Counted from the stretch's first letter, positions 10,762 through 23,616 are shown. The stretch: DNA of 64,000 bases from Rhynchopus sp. YZ270_cl-10 (GCA_964035575.1 OZ037925.1:1142771-1206770), one strand, 5' to 3'. Translations and numbers: made by a program. The notes: generated from the letters alone by a model not told the origin.

Positions 10762-11130
10762 TATGGCACTGTCCAATATCCCCCCTCCCTTAAAAGGTGT
10801 TCTCTCCTCTGAGGCAGATTAAAATGCCTTTTTTGGAAAATATACAATACCACAAACCCACAAACGATCATTACCCCCTAAGAGGTAACCTGCATGTGTT
10901 GAATGCGATTTTTTCCACTCGGACTTTCCCCTCAATTATTGTGGAGTTTTTTTTCTTGGTAAGCGTCTGTGTGCGTACTTTTTTATTAGATTCCCGCCAA
11001 CAACTTTGTACAAACAAGTACAGGTGGTTTGAAGTCTGCACAAAAAAGGGACTGACGCTGACGCACCCCTGTAGGATGGCGCACACAAGAGAATTCTTCT
11101 GGTTCAGTGATTTCTTCTTTGTTGAACACT

Positions 11131-11994
11131 GCAGCAAGAGCGTGCGTGCGTACTTTTTTTTGAGATATGGTCTGACGCTTACTCAAAAAGATAATCACCT
11201 TACCCTGAGGAAAGAAAATCGTCGTATAACACTAGTCATCTGGACGAGCAGCACTAACTAGTCATCTGACTAGACGGTGGTGATCTCATATTAAATTACT
11301 TTTTGACAATCCCTTTCTGGCTATCACCCGTACAGCCCGTACGTTTTACTTTTCCCCTTTCCCCACTCCTTCTCCACTTGCACACAGACCCTTTTCAACG
11401 GAGTCTTTGCCACGTGATCCACACTTTGGGTAAAGTACTTCCTGAAAAAAAGGGTTTTTACTAATCTGCTCTCAAGCTAGAGAGACGCACAAAGGCCGCC
11501 AACACTTAGCATAGACCCAGTGGCCACGCAAATGGGTGCTTGGGTGATAGTCGATACAGCAACGACCACTTTTATTCCTGTGGGACACAAAGGAAGTACC
11601 TGTAGCACTTAAGCATTGGCGGGCTGTGTGCTTCTTTGCATGCCTTCACGCTGTTGCTGCTAGTGTCGGGGCACTTCCTGTTTCGTGGGTGGTTGTCAGT
11701 AATCGAAAAATGTACTAAGTGTTCGTGTCTAACTTTGCATGTGGTTTACCTTGCGAGTCACACATTTTACCATACAAACCCGTAAATGTAAAGCAAATTG
11801 CAAAATTGCATATTTGCGGGTTTGCACCCTCTCACAAACGTTTGTTCCACTGTTTATTTTTTGAATCGTTTTCAGTTCAAGACGTCGTAACTGCAAAGTA
11901 CCCTTTTATGTTGTAACACAGTTGCGATCTGCACAATATTTTTTTGCTTTCAAAGCCCAATACACTGATCACTACATAAGATGGACGCATCATA
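11131..11994 (+). repeat. ~870 bp direct repeat, copy 2
   Basis: Near-identical copy of 1561-2433. It ends at GGACGCATCATA, 308 bp before the assigned Raptor start, so it may supply part of that gene's upstream region. Confidence 0.85.
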
Positions 11995-12302
11995 TAACGT
12001 GATGCACATTTTTATCTCTGTCCAAGCCTTTTTTTTGTGTTTGTTTTGAATTTCCTTGGAATCTGGTCCCAACTCTTTTGTGTGGTTATGTGTCCAACGA
12101 GAGGCACATTCATCTTACAAAGTTTATTTTTCTTTGTATTTATCATCGACGCACACCACCCACACGAGCGACGACCCAATCCCCTCCTCTCTTGAGAGCT
12201 CCACACCCACCCCTCCACACTCCCACAACACCATCGTGAACCAAAAACGGCACCCCTCCCACTCTTTCCTTCTCCCTGTTTTGCGCAAAGCCCGCTCATC
12301 TG
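11995..12302 (+). promoter_or_regulatory. Raptor 5' flank
   Basis: The 308 bp between the direct repeat and the assigned ATG. It is pyrimidine-rich and ends in a CTTTCCTTCTCCC tract before TTTTGCGCAAAG, which could act as a cis- or trans-splice acceptor. No TATA box or defined element is seen, so the promoter role rests only on position. Confidence 0.3.
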
Positions 12303-15300
12303 ATGCTGTGCGTTGGTGGCTTGGTGTGCACTTCCTCGTTCTTAGTTCTGCTGTGCTACGAGGAAGACACACCAAAGCCGGTGCATCCCATAAACTTCTT
12401 CACACAGAATAACAGTGTTTTGGAATCATTTTTGCCAACCCCTATCCCCTCATCACACTTCTCAGCACCACCCACCAGGCCCGTACACAACGCAAGGGTA
12501 AAGGGAGACCCCCCTCCCCCCGGCTCGTGGGCTGAGCCGCTGATGCTGAGTCCGAGACGATATACACCCAGCAGCAAGGACAAGCGCGGCAGTGGCGGAT
12601 CCTCGCCATTACACAACCCCACCGGTGCGTGGGATGGCGGACCTAGGGCACGCTCCACGAGCGTGATGACAGAGGACATGGCGGAAGGCTTCCACCACCA
12701 CCAGCACGTTCATGCACACCCGAGGCAGATGTCGATGACACAGGCACCGCACTTCCAGACTACACGGCGTGTGCATGGACCGCCAGACGCGACGCATGCT
12801 GACCAGCCTAGCCTCTCGGATGACCTCGACCCGGTGACGCATTTTGTGTCGAATAAGATGCTGCGATATGGGGGGAAGGGGTGGGTGCAGGGGCAGGAGT
12901 GGGAGCGGAGTCAGGAGGAGCCGAAGCTGTTCTGCACTGTGCGGGCAGCGTCGCAGTCGTTGGGGGAGGCTGCGTGGGCGCAGGCGGCGCTGTTCCCTCA
13001 GGAGAAGGAGCGTGAGGCGAGCTCGGTGGCGTCGGCACTGAACTTCCACTACGGCGTGCGGCGCTACGACTGTGAAGGCTCAGCTTCACGCCGTGCGAGC
13101 CTCGGAGACGGCGCACCCACCCTGACGTCCCTCCCCCTGAACGAGGCAGACCTCGACACCTTCCGCACCCTCCCCGCCTTCTACCAACGTGCCGTCCACG
13201 AGCTCCTCCCACGCACCTCCCTCCGCGGTCTCTACTCCGCCCGCCACTCCCTCGTCCTCCACGAACCCTCCCCGTCGCGTCTCAACGTCGGTGCCGCCTC
13301 CGCACACCTGCAGCGTACACAGTACATCAGCCACATCGCCTTGCTGGTGTGTCTCAACGTCGGCACCGTGCCGCCAGGGATGGACCACATCGCTGCCGCC
13401 GCAGCGCATAAGGTGCCAAGCAGCCTGCCCTTCGCAAAGCGCGACGAAGAGGAGGAGCTGCTGAGCTGCGGGCACTACAAAAAGAAGGGGAAAGGGAAGA
13501 AGGGCGGTGGGCTGGTGTGTCCTGAGTGCAACATCCCGACCTGCCCGGTGTTGGAGTGCTGGCTGAGCCCAAGGCAGTGCGGGGAGCGCAAGGCTGCAGC
13601 GGAAGTCATCACTGCTGCGCTGAAGAAGCAATATGCGGAGCTCGGGAAGTCACCTTGGGGTGCGGTGGGCACTTCTTGCGGTTCATTTGCACGGCAGGGA
13701 CATCAAGCGAGCGCAGCAGACAGACGTACCAAGCATACCACTGACTCCGAAGGCATCGCAGACTTCTCAAAGGCGCTGGACGTCCGAAATTGCCACATCC
13801 CCGACAATGGCCCGACCTCCTCTCAGCCACACCACAAGGCATTCACATTCCCGCAACTCCCTGCAGTGTCGTTCAAATGCTTTCCCGACACGGTGCACGA
13901 AAAGCTACAAGGGTTGACCTCAATAGGCAACGCGGTCATGGAGGCACAGAAGCGTGCTCGGGAACAGCAGGACGGGTCTACAGGTTGTGCGCAGGCCTGC
14001 GCATCGACGAAACCGCAGCAGCGTGTTCTCATCCACTACAACGGGCATGGTGTGCCAGAACCGTCGCACCACTCCGAGGTGTGGGTCTTCGACGAACAGT
14101 ACTCCCAATACATCCCGATGCGTCTGCGTGAGGTGGCCGGTCTGGTGCGTGCCCCGGTCACCTTCGTGCTTGACGTCCGCAAGGCACAAAGCGTCATCGA
14201 GTCGCTCACAAAGGAGTCCGACACTCACGTCCTCGCGGCCTCCTCCACGGAGGCACAGCTGCCTTCGAACGCATACTTCCCAGCAGACACCTTCACCTCG
14301 TGTCTGTTGACACCACTGCCGATTGCTGTGTTGCATCATATGTATTACAACATAAGTGCGTTGGTGGATCTACGCAAGGGGAGAGGGGCAAGCGAGGATG
14401 TGTCGGACAATGAGGATGACGACGACGACGACGACGACGAGCTGCTGTACGGCTGCGAGACCGCCGTGGCACGGAACATGAGCTACGCAAGGATCGTGCT
14501 GGACTGCATCGAGCAGGGCAGCTTTGCCGACGTGTTTGCGTCGTTGGAGGCCACGCTGCACACGGTGCTTGCCACCATCGCATTCGACTGCATGCAACCC
14601 GCCATGTACGCCTCTCTCATAAAGGGCGGCTGTCCACGGCAAGAACACCTCTTCCTCAACTTCTTCCTCGCAAACCGTGTGATGTCTGACCTCGGCGTTG
14701 TCCCCGTCTCTCACCCTAAGATCCCAGGCTGCCACCAACGCCACCACACCTCCTCGCACCCCCTCTGGGCGACGTGGGATACACTTCTCGAGAATGCGAT
14801 CAGCGATCTGCTCCGCAGAGAGCTGTGTGGGCGGAAACGGCAGAAGCCGCCAGCGTTCAATGGGGGTGGCGTGCTGTCCTTCTTCGACTCTGAGCTGAGC
14901 ACCGCGCGGGCGGAGATGGAAGCGAACGCCGAAGGTTCCGGTTCCAACAACGCGCACCACGCAACGCAATGCGACGACGACTGGTCCATGATGGCGTCCG
15001 CAGCGCCCACACCACAGGGCTGTGCGCACCCCTTCCACACCACCCCCACGCTACCACCTGAGCGCAGCCTCACCGGCTCCCGTATCGGCTCCTCCCGTGG
15101 CTTTATGTTTGGCAGCGTAGCAGCGCTGGACGAATCTCTCCACAACGCAGACGTCTGCCCCACCTGCGGCACCTCCACTGCCACGGCAGAGCAAGGCCCC
15201 GCCCCCTCCATCTACCGCAGTGCAGACCCTCAGTCCTGGGCCGTGCCTGGTCGGGTCTACAGTGTGCACGCTGTCTTGGTGGAGAAGGCGTTGGCGTGTC

Positions 15301-18300
15301 TCAACTCATTGGTCTCGGTGCTGCTTAAATTTGAGGACCGTGTCCGCGTGGAGGGGAGAGGGGGTGGGGGTGGGGATGCGCTGGGCAGTGGCGACGAGAG
15401 TACAGAGGAGATGACGTCGCCGCCGCTGTCGCCGTCGTTTCCTTCGATACGACCGAAGGGGAAGAAAAAATATTTTGATAACTTCAACAAAATTGAGCAC
15501 AAGACACCTCCGAGCAGGGCTGCGGCGCTGAGCATATCACCTCGGGAGGAGGCACGGAATAGCATCAAGGGCGTTGCGCTGCGGATGCTGCAGTCACGCA
15601 CTGTGAGCTACAACGCCTACGCTGCAGGAAGTACAGGGACGCTGGAAGCAGCTGCAATGGCAGCAAAGGCAGGTCTTGCAGGGGACGACGACATCTGCCG
15701 CATGCAGGGCGGCTTCGACTTCTCCTACGAGCAGGAGGGGTCCGAGGATGGCAGGGGGGAGGGGTGCGGTGCGCACACCTCACGCCGCTTTGCAGGTCTA
15801 GGCAGCGCGGCTCGCTCCCCAACGGATATCACCTTTGTCGCATCTCAGGTGCGTGACAACACCCTAGCCATGGTCGCCCTCATGCTAGACGCGAACGTTA
15901 CCCGCACCGCGTCCAGTCTGTGTGGAACTGGTGCGCTCTTCCAGTTGGGTTTGTTTACAAAATGTGCGGCGTCCGCAATGGGCCACCATAGAAGCGGGCC
16001 GAGCTTCTTCGACGCAAAGTTTGCAAAGGAAACACTGCCGTTGCTGCTGTTCTCGTGGATGAAGCTGGCGGCGGTGGCGGCGGATGGGGTTGTCGCGCAT
16101 AGCCTTGAGATGCACGCACCGTTCTTCATGAAGCGGCTGCTGGAGGAGGTGGCGGGGATGGTGCCGGGGGAGGACAGCGACGTGGCGCAGACCTGCGATT
16201 CTGTGAACGACGACGACTCGGACGAAGCGGTGCCCTTCATGCCTGTTGCGTCTGCGCTTCTCGACCGCGAAGATTCGCAGCTGGGCGAGGCCATCTGGTC
16301 GGGCCACTCCTCGCCTTCGTTGGTTGCCTCGCTCCCACCGCGCATGATGCACGCAAAGAAAAGCTCCTGCCTCCACGGCCTCGACGGCGGGGCCGGGCTC
16401 GACTCTCTCATCGTCTCTCCTTCCCCTGCGAAGCATGCGTCAGACGCTTCGTCGTCTTTGATCTCTCCACCTCCTGGGGGGAACATGAATGACCAGAACA
16501 CAGATCTGCTTAGAGCCAACAGCGAAGCAGACGGGAACACCTTGGGCGGTGGGATGGGGGGGATGGGGGGAGGTCTGCGGAAGGTAAGCAACCGGTCGAA
16601 TTTGGCGGGGATGTGCGGGAGCTCGTTTGGCGCCGAGACGGAGCTGGACGCGAACGCATCGTTCATGTCTGCAGACGGACTGCGCCTGCCTGCCTCAGGG
16701 CGGCTCCTAGGCGGCGGGCTCTCCCTCATGCCGAAGCTCAGCAACAAATCAGACCTCGCAGCAATGTTCTACGACGACGCAGGCAACACCGCACCGCAGT
16801 CCCCAGCCTCACAGAGCCCAGAGAACTCAATGGCAAGCATGGGGAAGGCGAGGCGTCCGGGCAATCTCTGCATCCGGATAGAGGACGACGGCACCGTGAC
16901 GTCCCTCCAGAAGGCGAAGGAGGCCGCCACCCCTGATGCGAGAGAGGAGAAGCTCCGAGAACGGACCCGCGCAGCACGCAGGTGGACTGCAGCAGTGGAA
17001 AGCTGTGCACGCCACCTTCGCGTCCACGAGGCAGCGGCGCATGTGGCAGGCGAAGAGGGGGAAGGGGGGGTCGGGCAGTGGGGACACACCATCGGCAGCT
17101 TGGTCATGCTCACTGCGACGTTGGCGTGCGCTGCCAGGAAGAGTGGTGCCCCGCTGAAGGCAGAGATCTGTGCGAACCTGCTTGCGGCACCTGCATTTGA
17201 CCCATTCATGACGGCGCTTGCAGGGCTCACAACCTCATGCCTGGGAGAGCCTGCGCCGTCTGTGCTGCACCCTTGCTGTGCGTCCTTGCTGCATTGGATG
17301 CTGCTGATGTACACCACAGTGGCGGAGCACGCTGACGCAGGGTTTCTGTCTGCGTTTTTGGAGTACAAAGCTTCGCGTGGTGTGTTGACTGTGGAGGGGG
17401 CAGAGGGGGAGGTTGTGAGCAGTGGCGAGGGGTGGCTGTCGCTTGCGTGCCATCACAGTGCGCAGCATGTGCGTGCAGCGGCGGTGCAGCTGGCCGCAGT
17501 GCTCTTCGCAGCAGTGACGCGTGTGCCCGACCCCTGCGGGGGTGTGCACTGCTCGCTGCTCTCGCTGGTCTGCCTCGGGACTGAGGACAGCTCGCTGTGG
17601 GTGCGTCTTGCTGCAGTGCGTGCGCTCTGCATCGTGGCCGCACACCTGAAGGAGATCATCCAGCCCACAGCAGGCCCCGTCCAAGCAGCGGCAGGCTCAA
17701 AGACAACGTCCGCAGCAGGCAGCGGGAGGACAAGCCAGAGCCTGGGGCTGGCCTTCAGTCCGTCGTCGTACTCAGACCGAGGGACGCAAGCAAGGTATGT
17801 TTAACAGGGAGATACGATACGTTTTTCAATAAAAAAATCAGTTGGTTCACACCTCTCGGTGTTGAGCCTGCATCGGATACACAAGGAATGTCCCACACAT
17901 TGCTGTCAACCACCCCTTACCCACAGCTCTGAGGACTGCGAGGACCCCACCACGGAGTCATGCGAGACCGACACCGAGCCGCTGCAGCTTGCCGCCTCGC
18001 TCGCGATGTCGGCGGCACTCAAGCTCATGAAGGACCCTGTGCCGAGCATTGCTGCTGCGGGCGAGAGGGCAATGGCGCTGCTGGTATGCAACAGCACACT
18101 TTCCAACTCCATTTTTACCCATCCCACTACACAGAAGAGCACGGGAGTAGTCACGAAGCGCAAAGACGCGATGTCCACTCCGCTGCACGCTGCACAGACG
18201 TTGCCCCCGACCAGCCCTGTCTTGCGTGTCAAGAATGATGCAACAAGCACGGACGACACCTCCGAGCAGGACCGTGCCATGCCGAGGGTGCAGTCGCAGT

Positions 18301-20016
18301 TCGGGCAGACCACACCAGAGCGTGCGGCGCGTGTGCAGTCGCCTGCAGCGTCGTCTGTATTCGGCGACGACGAGCCGCTGAGCCCACTCAGCTGCGCACT
18401 CCCAACCTTCTTCTCGGCTGGCGACACAGCGGTGCCACGCCCCACATCCCTCGGCTTCTGTGCACTCCTCAGCTGCCTCGCCTTCACGAAGACGCTTAAA
18501 GGTGCGTACGTCGCAGCCGCACCACAAAAGGACACACACGAGGTGACGCCCATCGCATGCACGCCTACAGGCACAACGCTGATGTTCTCTTGCGAGATGC
18601 TGCACGATGCTGCAGTAGAGTCCCTTGCAAGGCCCTGTCTGAACACAACATCCGACGCAGAGGAGGCAAAGCTGTGCAGACAGCGCAAGGGCACTGCGAG
18701 GGTGTTGGAGCGTGTGTTCCGGTACGACGCTGCGATGTGTGATGTGGGTTTGCACGACGGTGGGCGGCGAGGCGGCACGCCTGCGTCCACATCGCTGCAG
18801 CCACAACGCTCTCCTCAGACTGCCCCACTGCCGGGCAACAGCAGCAACACCGTGGCGGACCCGTCCTCCCTCTCGCAGCACCTTGGCGGGACCAAGAAGG
18901 TGTGCCTCCTAGCAGAGTACGACACCGCTGCGCCCACAGCAACGCCACATGCAGTGCGAGGCCCGGTGTGTCCGCAGCAGTACCCACCACGGATTCTGGC
19001 CGCACACCCGACGTCGTGTTTGCTGGTGTATGCGTCGTCTGCCGCAGTCAAGGTGTGGGACTGGAAGAACAACGTGCTGCGCAACGTGGTCAAGGTGCAT
19101 GAGGTGCCAGGCGGGCAGCGCTCTGCAGGGCACAGCGTGGTGAGCGGCGTGCGCATCGCAGCAGGGCTGCCGCTGTGTCCGTTGGTGACAACGACACTGC
19201 AGGGTGTTGTCAACGTGCACGTCGACTGGAACACCTTCAAGCAGGCAGCCCTCGTCGCGTCCTTCCCCACAGCACTTGGCCTCTCGCAGGACTTCGAGTG
19301 TGTCTCGAACCTCAACCTCGCCTCGCACACAGAGCCTGCAGTGTGGGCCTCCTCCACGAGCGCTCGGGTCAACGTCTTCGACCTTACAACGGAGCAGCTC
19401 TCGAACACATTCAACCTCACAGAGACGGCGGACATCACACAGATATGCACACCTTCGGTATGCCTCCACACCCCCACCCTCCACCCCTCTTTACCCTATC
19501 AACACCTTTCAGGACCGTGGCTGCAGCAACCTCGGCTTCGTCGGCCACAGCAACGGCATTGTCTCCGTGCTCGACCACCGGACAAAGGGGTGCTGGAAGC
19601 TGGGGACACAGACGAACGGTGCGGCAGTGTCGTCTCTGGTGCACGGGGAGCTGTATGGGGGTGGGGTGGCGTGCCTCGGCACGGACGGTGCGCTGCGGGT
19701 CTGGGACCTGCGGAAGGTGACGGGCGACGGGGGTGTGGACCAGTACGCGAAGTACAACCTCTGCAAGAAAGGGCAGCTCAAGGACACGGCACTGCACCCG
19801 ATGCTTCCGCTCGTTATGACGTGCAGCGGGTCCTCCGTGCGTATGCACAACGTCGTCTCCTCCGCCGTCACTGTCGTCTCCTCTGCTGAACGCGTTGGTG
19901 CCGCCTCTGGCCTCTTCAAGGCAAAGCTGCCCCCGATCCTCACCGCAGTCTTCCACCCCCTCCTCCCTTCCCTCTTCGCCTCGTGTGCGGACGGGAAGCT
20001 GCTCCACCTTGCGTAG
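12303..20016 (+). CDS. RPTOR: Raptor homologue, TORC1 scaffold subunit (four exons)
   Basis: Proposed exons are 12303-17794, 17927-18083, 18135-19457 and 19513-20016, giving about 2491 aa. Raptor presents substrates to the TOR kinase in TORC1. The N-terminal caspase-like (RNC) domain is clear: ISHIALLVCLNVGTVPP near residue 341, an LECWLSP block, IHYNGHGVPEP near 578, EVWVFDEQYSQYIPM, and FPADTFTSCL near 659. Residues 1540-1800 look like HEAT repeats and 2168-2491 like WD40 blades (AAVKVWDW, ALRVWDL). Family members are usually 1300-1500 aa; the extra length is low-complexity insertion, including an eight-Asp run near 705 and Ser/Gly/Met-rich stretches near 1390-1540. Where other Raptors have a D-C-S motif after the HYNGHG segment, this protein reads LDVRKAQ. 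The start is uncertain: the first 80 residues are not conserved and a later Met near residue 81 is possible. Confidence 0.93.
17795..17926 (+). other. Raptor intron 1 (132 bp)
   Basis: Starts GTATGTTTAA and ends TTACCCACAG. The upstream frame hits a stop nine bases into the intron. Because 132 is a multiple of 3, the same frame resumes at 17927 with a credible protein, which makes splicing necessary. Confidence 0.85.
18084..18134 (+). other. Raptor intron 2 (51 bp, probable)
   Basis: Starts GTATGCAACA and ends CTACACAG, the same consensus as the other two introns. It is 51 bp, in frame and free of stops, so retention would add 17 residues instead of breaking the protein. The pyrimidine-rich 3' half supports an intron. 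Confidence 0.65.
19458..19512 (+). other. Raptor intron 3 (55 bp)
   Basis: Starts GTATGCCTCC and ends CACCTTTCAG. Removing 55 bp shifts the frame exactly into the one carrying the rest of the WD40 domain (DRGCSNLGFVGHSNG onward), which proves the need for splicing. Confidence 0.9.
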
Positions 20017-20548
20017 CGTTGTGAAAGAAAGGACAGTGGAGATTGCACGACTGTGGCAACACAACTGAGGCAACTACACTACTCCAACAATTTATCAGAA
20101 GAAAAAAAAGACATCTATTGCAGAATATTGAACGTAAGCATCCCACAGAGGTGTATTTGTTTTCATCTTCAAAAAAATCACTCTTATTTTTTTCCACTCC
20201 AAAAAAGCTTGCTTTTTATTTTCTAGGTGACCAAGTCACAGAGAGTCTGGACATCGTTTTCCCCCCGTTTTTTTTTGAGGCGCTTTTTCCACAAAAAATA
20301 TGTTGCGTTTTTTTATTCTCTTCGTCCTTCCCAATAGACTTCAGTTTTTTTTTTCCTTCGTTTTTGGAGTTTTTTTTTTTTTTTTTTGCTTCGTTTCTTT
20401 TGATTACAGAGAATTTCGGAGGGAAGCTTTGGGGCATGTTACGCCCTAAAAAGTGAAGTGTACAAACTTTTCATAAAAAACTCCTTTTTCAACTAAAGCA
20501 GTGGCAGGACATAACGTTCCTGTATATTACTGGTGTTCCGGAGGGACA
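20017..20548. other. Raptor 3' flank, no gene recognised
   Basis: T-rich and A-rich runs follow the stop codon, with no coding frame of normal composition. The 3' UTR and poly(A) site must lie here, but I cannot place them. Confidence 0.4.
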
Positions 20549-20680
20549 TGTCCTTGACATGTCCTTGACGTGTCCTTGACGTGTCCTTGACGTGTCCTTG
20601 ACGTGTCCTTGACGTGTCCTTGACGTGTCCTTGACGTGTCCTTGACGTGTCCTTGACGTGTCCTTGACGTGTCCTTGACA
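20549..20680 (+). repeat. 11 bp minisatellite TGTCCTTGACG, 12 copies
   Basis: Twelve head-to-tail copies of TGTCCTTGACG; the first and last end in A instead of G. No relation to coding is seen. Confidence 0.95.
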
Positions 20681-22690
20681 GGTGGTCCAGGAACACCAAT
20701 TAGTCTACCAAAAGATTTTGGAGAATTTCGGAGGGGGAAAAAAGCATTGTTCGGGCATGTGTCCCCCTCTCCTTACGAAGTGAACTCTGCATGTTGCTAC
20801 TCCATTTTGTTGGTCAAGGTCCTGCTAATTTCTTGGTCAGGGTACGTTCAGCTTCAGCTGCAAAATACAGCAGAATCAGTACTCAACATAAGAAGTATAG
20901 CAAGAAGCAGTACTCATATTGTGTTTGGTGACGCTGAGGCTCATCTTACGTACCCCCCCCCTTTTTTTTTTTGAAAGAAACCAATTTTTTGTGTATTATT
21001 GAGGTCCAGGACCACTGTTGTGTGCTGATTAGCGCTGTTGAAAAGCACTTTGCAAAATACTAGAAAGTTTTGCCACACCATGTGCCTAGTCTCCTCCACC
21101 CTCTCCCCCCCTATTTTTGAAAGAAGCTGCAAATAAACGCAAAACATCGTCGATGACGATACAAAAAAGGGAGGGTATGGCTGTACCCCCCCCCGAAGTG
21201 AATTCTCACCGTGTGCAAAAAATAAAATAAAAAAATAGTGGAGCACAAAAGTGCCGACACTAATACAACCAAATTTTCAAAACAAAAAGAATCAGTGAAG
21301 ACTGTCCATTCAAAAATGACAGCTACACTACTGCAAATTATCAAAAACAAAACAAAACAAAGCAAAAAAAGTAAAATGCTCTTGATGGTTGAGGACGACC
21401 TGCGTCTACACCTTTTCTGTAAAAAAAATTGTCAAGAAAATAGCCCTTTCATCTTTCAACTTTTTTTTTCGGTAGGGGGGGGGGTTTTTTTTTCTTCTTT
21501 TGTATGTGTACTATATGGGCTGTCACAGCCACACGTTTCTTTTCCAGGTAGTAACCTAACAGGATTAGGCCATCTTACAAAAAAAAAAAAAAACTTATAT
21601 AGTGGAGCACACTCTGGGGTGGCTACACTAATACAACCAAGTTTTCAAAAAAAAACAAAATCTTTTCCCTCTTCTTTTCCTGGTGTTTTCCCGAATACGC
21701 AGCGCTGACCTTTTTTGGCAACACCTGAGAAGAATGCTTTTCCCTCCCCACCCCCTTCTTCTTTTTTAGCTTTTATCTTTTATCCAAGATGCCTCAGGAC
21801 TTAGGACCCCCATCTTACCATTTTTTCTTCTATTATTTTTTTGACCGAACCGAACGCTTGCAATAGTACAAAGTTGGTTTATTTGGCTGAGAGCATACAG
21901 GCACCACCAGATACATAGAACCACTTTTGACTGTGTATTTTTTTCGTGAATTTTTCAGGACTATATAGGGCTCGCAGGGGAGAGGGATGTAGTGCTTTTT
22001 TTTTTGGGAGGAATTCCCAGGGATTTGAAAGGGTGGAAAAAGCAAAAAATAAAAGCTGACAGTGTGATGTTTCGTTTTATAAAAAAAAAAGGGGGAGAGT
22101 AGGTGTGCTGTACTGTTCTGATAAAAGGATGGTGGTCGTATTATGTGGTGGGTCGTTTTTCAGATATCAAACACAGGAAAAAGAAAAAAAGAAACAAGGA
22201 AACTCAGATCGTGTGATTATCGGACGTAGTGAACCACCCTTCTCTTATAAAAAAACACTGAGTTTCTGCATCTCAAAAGGGGGGATCTGGTGCTATACAG
22301 TGGGTGTGCAAAGTTGTAAAAAGTTGTGAAACCCCGCCTGTATAGCACCAGGATCTTGTATCTAACCCTCGGAGCGCCACCAGAGTGAAGAATATGTTAC
22401 AAATACAAAAAGAACGGGCAAAAAAAAATGCCATTTTATACAAAAAAAAAAAAAAAAACAGAAAAGAGAAACTAGCGAATGCTACCTGAGTAAAAAGAAC
22501 CCCCCTCTCTCCCCACAAAAAAAAATGGGCTCGAAGTGTCCACCAAACTGTACCAAAAAAACAAAAAGACAAAAAACAAACAACAAAAAAGGAAGGTTGA
22601 GGATTGCGACTGGAAGCGAAAAAAACAAAAAAAAAAAAAAAATGGCACTTTTTTTTTTTGTTTGAGTTTTAAATCTTCTTCTGTGAATTT
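20681..22690. other. AT-rich spacer with homopolymer runs, no gene recognised
   Basis: Two kilobases rich in A, T, C and G homopolymers. A repeated block (AGTGGAGCACA, then ACACTAATACAACCAA, then TTTTCAAAA) occurs at about 21235-21282 and 21601-21650, each after an A-run, which may mark two copies of a short retroposon. Open frames here are low complexity. Confidence 0.4.
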
Positions 22691-22775
22691 ATGCTTCTGT
22701 CCAAGGTGCCGGTCCAGGGTTCGAAGATGTACCACTTTCTCGCTATGCGTCGTCGGCTCCTTCCGCTCCTTGGCC

Positions 22776-22873
22776 GGCCCCCACCACCCAGGAAAAGATC
22801 GGGCCTCTTCCAGCGGTTCTCGCAGCACGTCTCGTTCTTCGCCTCTCGGATGCTGCATCACAAACTTCACTCA
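22776..22873 (+). repeat. 98 bp direct repeat, copy 1
   Basis: Identical over 98 bp, as far as I can see, to 23617-23714. It begins GGCCCCCACCACCCAGG and ends CAAACTTCACTCA. The two copies bracket the zinc-finger ORF. Copy 2 is preceded by CTTTCAG, which looks like a 3' splice site, so the repeat may be a duplicated exon. Confidence 0.8.
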
Positions 22874-22911
22874 CTCGGTGTAAGGGACGACGGTGTAAGG
22901 GATGGCGGGAG

Positions 22912-23139
22912 ATGATGAAGTCTCCTGAAGTTTCGGAAGCATCCGGAGACGAAGCCATTTTTGAGGACTCCGAATCACAATCTGATTCCGAGCCTTCACT
23001 GGACTCCTGTGAAACTGACTTGACACGATTAACGTGCTCACTCTGTGGCAAAGGAACAACTAAAAAAGGACAGGCCTTTACCCCTTCTTCCTTAAAAAAC
23101 CACAAGAGGCACTGCAAACTTTGGTCTGATGCAATATAA
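22912..23139 (+). CDS. Small zinc-finger-like protein (75 aa)
   Basis: The product is an acidic N-terminus (about residues 1-38, Glu/Asp/Ser-rich) followed by a single metal-binding candidate: CSLCGKG near residue 42, then LKNHKRHC near 61-68. That is a C-x2-C pair followed by His/His/Cys, of C2H2 or C2HC type. The start is the first of two adjacent ATGs. It sits between the copies of a 98 bp repeat in AT-rich DNA. It may be an exon of a longer gene or a fragment of a BED-type finger from a transposase; the evidence is only the Cys/His spacing. Confidence 0.4.
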   Translation: MMKSPEVSEASGDEAIFEDSESQSDSEPSLDSCETDLTRLTCSLCGKGTTKKGQAFTPSSLKNHKRHCKLWSDAI

Positions 23140-23616
23140 CCTTTCATTCGTCTCAACAGAGTACGAACAAAGGGCCCTAGGTGAGGCGGGCGACGATCAC
23201 CTGACAATCGAATATCTCCTCTTCTCTTTTTCTTTTATTATGTGTACCCTACAAAACTTTATGGATAATGGCTGTTGCTCCATTTTTCCTTTTTTCTTTT
23301 TTTTCTCTTTTTTTTTTGAAAGCATGAAAAGAACTAATATGAACCTCTTCCTCTCTGATGACTGAGGAGGGTCTTCGGACCCTGGCCGCGTGAGGTTCTT
23401 AGTTTTTCGCGGGTCAGAGGATTAGCGGCCGAAACCTGCAAAACACACAAACATTTACAGACAGCACAAAGCATGGATTAAATCGTCATCTCAAAAAGTA
23501 ACGTACCTTGTCTTAACGACCCTTGGTCATGCTGCAAAAGTAAACAAACAAATAAGCAAAAAAGTACAAAATAAAGTAGCAAAAGCAAAAACAAAACAAA
23601 ACAAAACAAACTTTCA
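23140..23616. other. Spacer, no gene recognised
   Basis: T-rich then A/C-rich low-complexity sequence between the zinc-finger ORF and the second 98 bp repeat. Confidence 0.4.

Noticed and set aside
14390-15040. Antisense frames across Raptor
   Set aside because: They shadow a strongly supported sense gene and share no family similarity.
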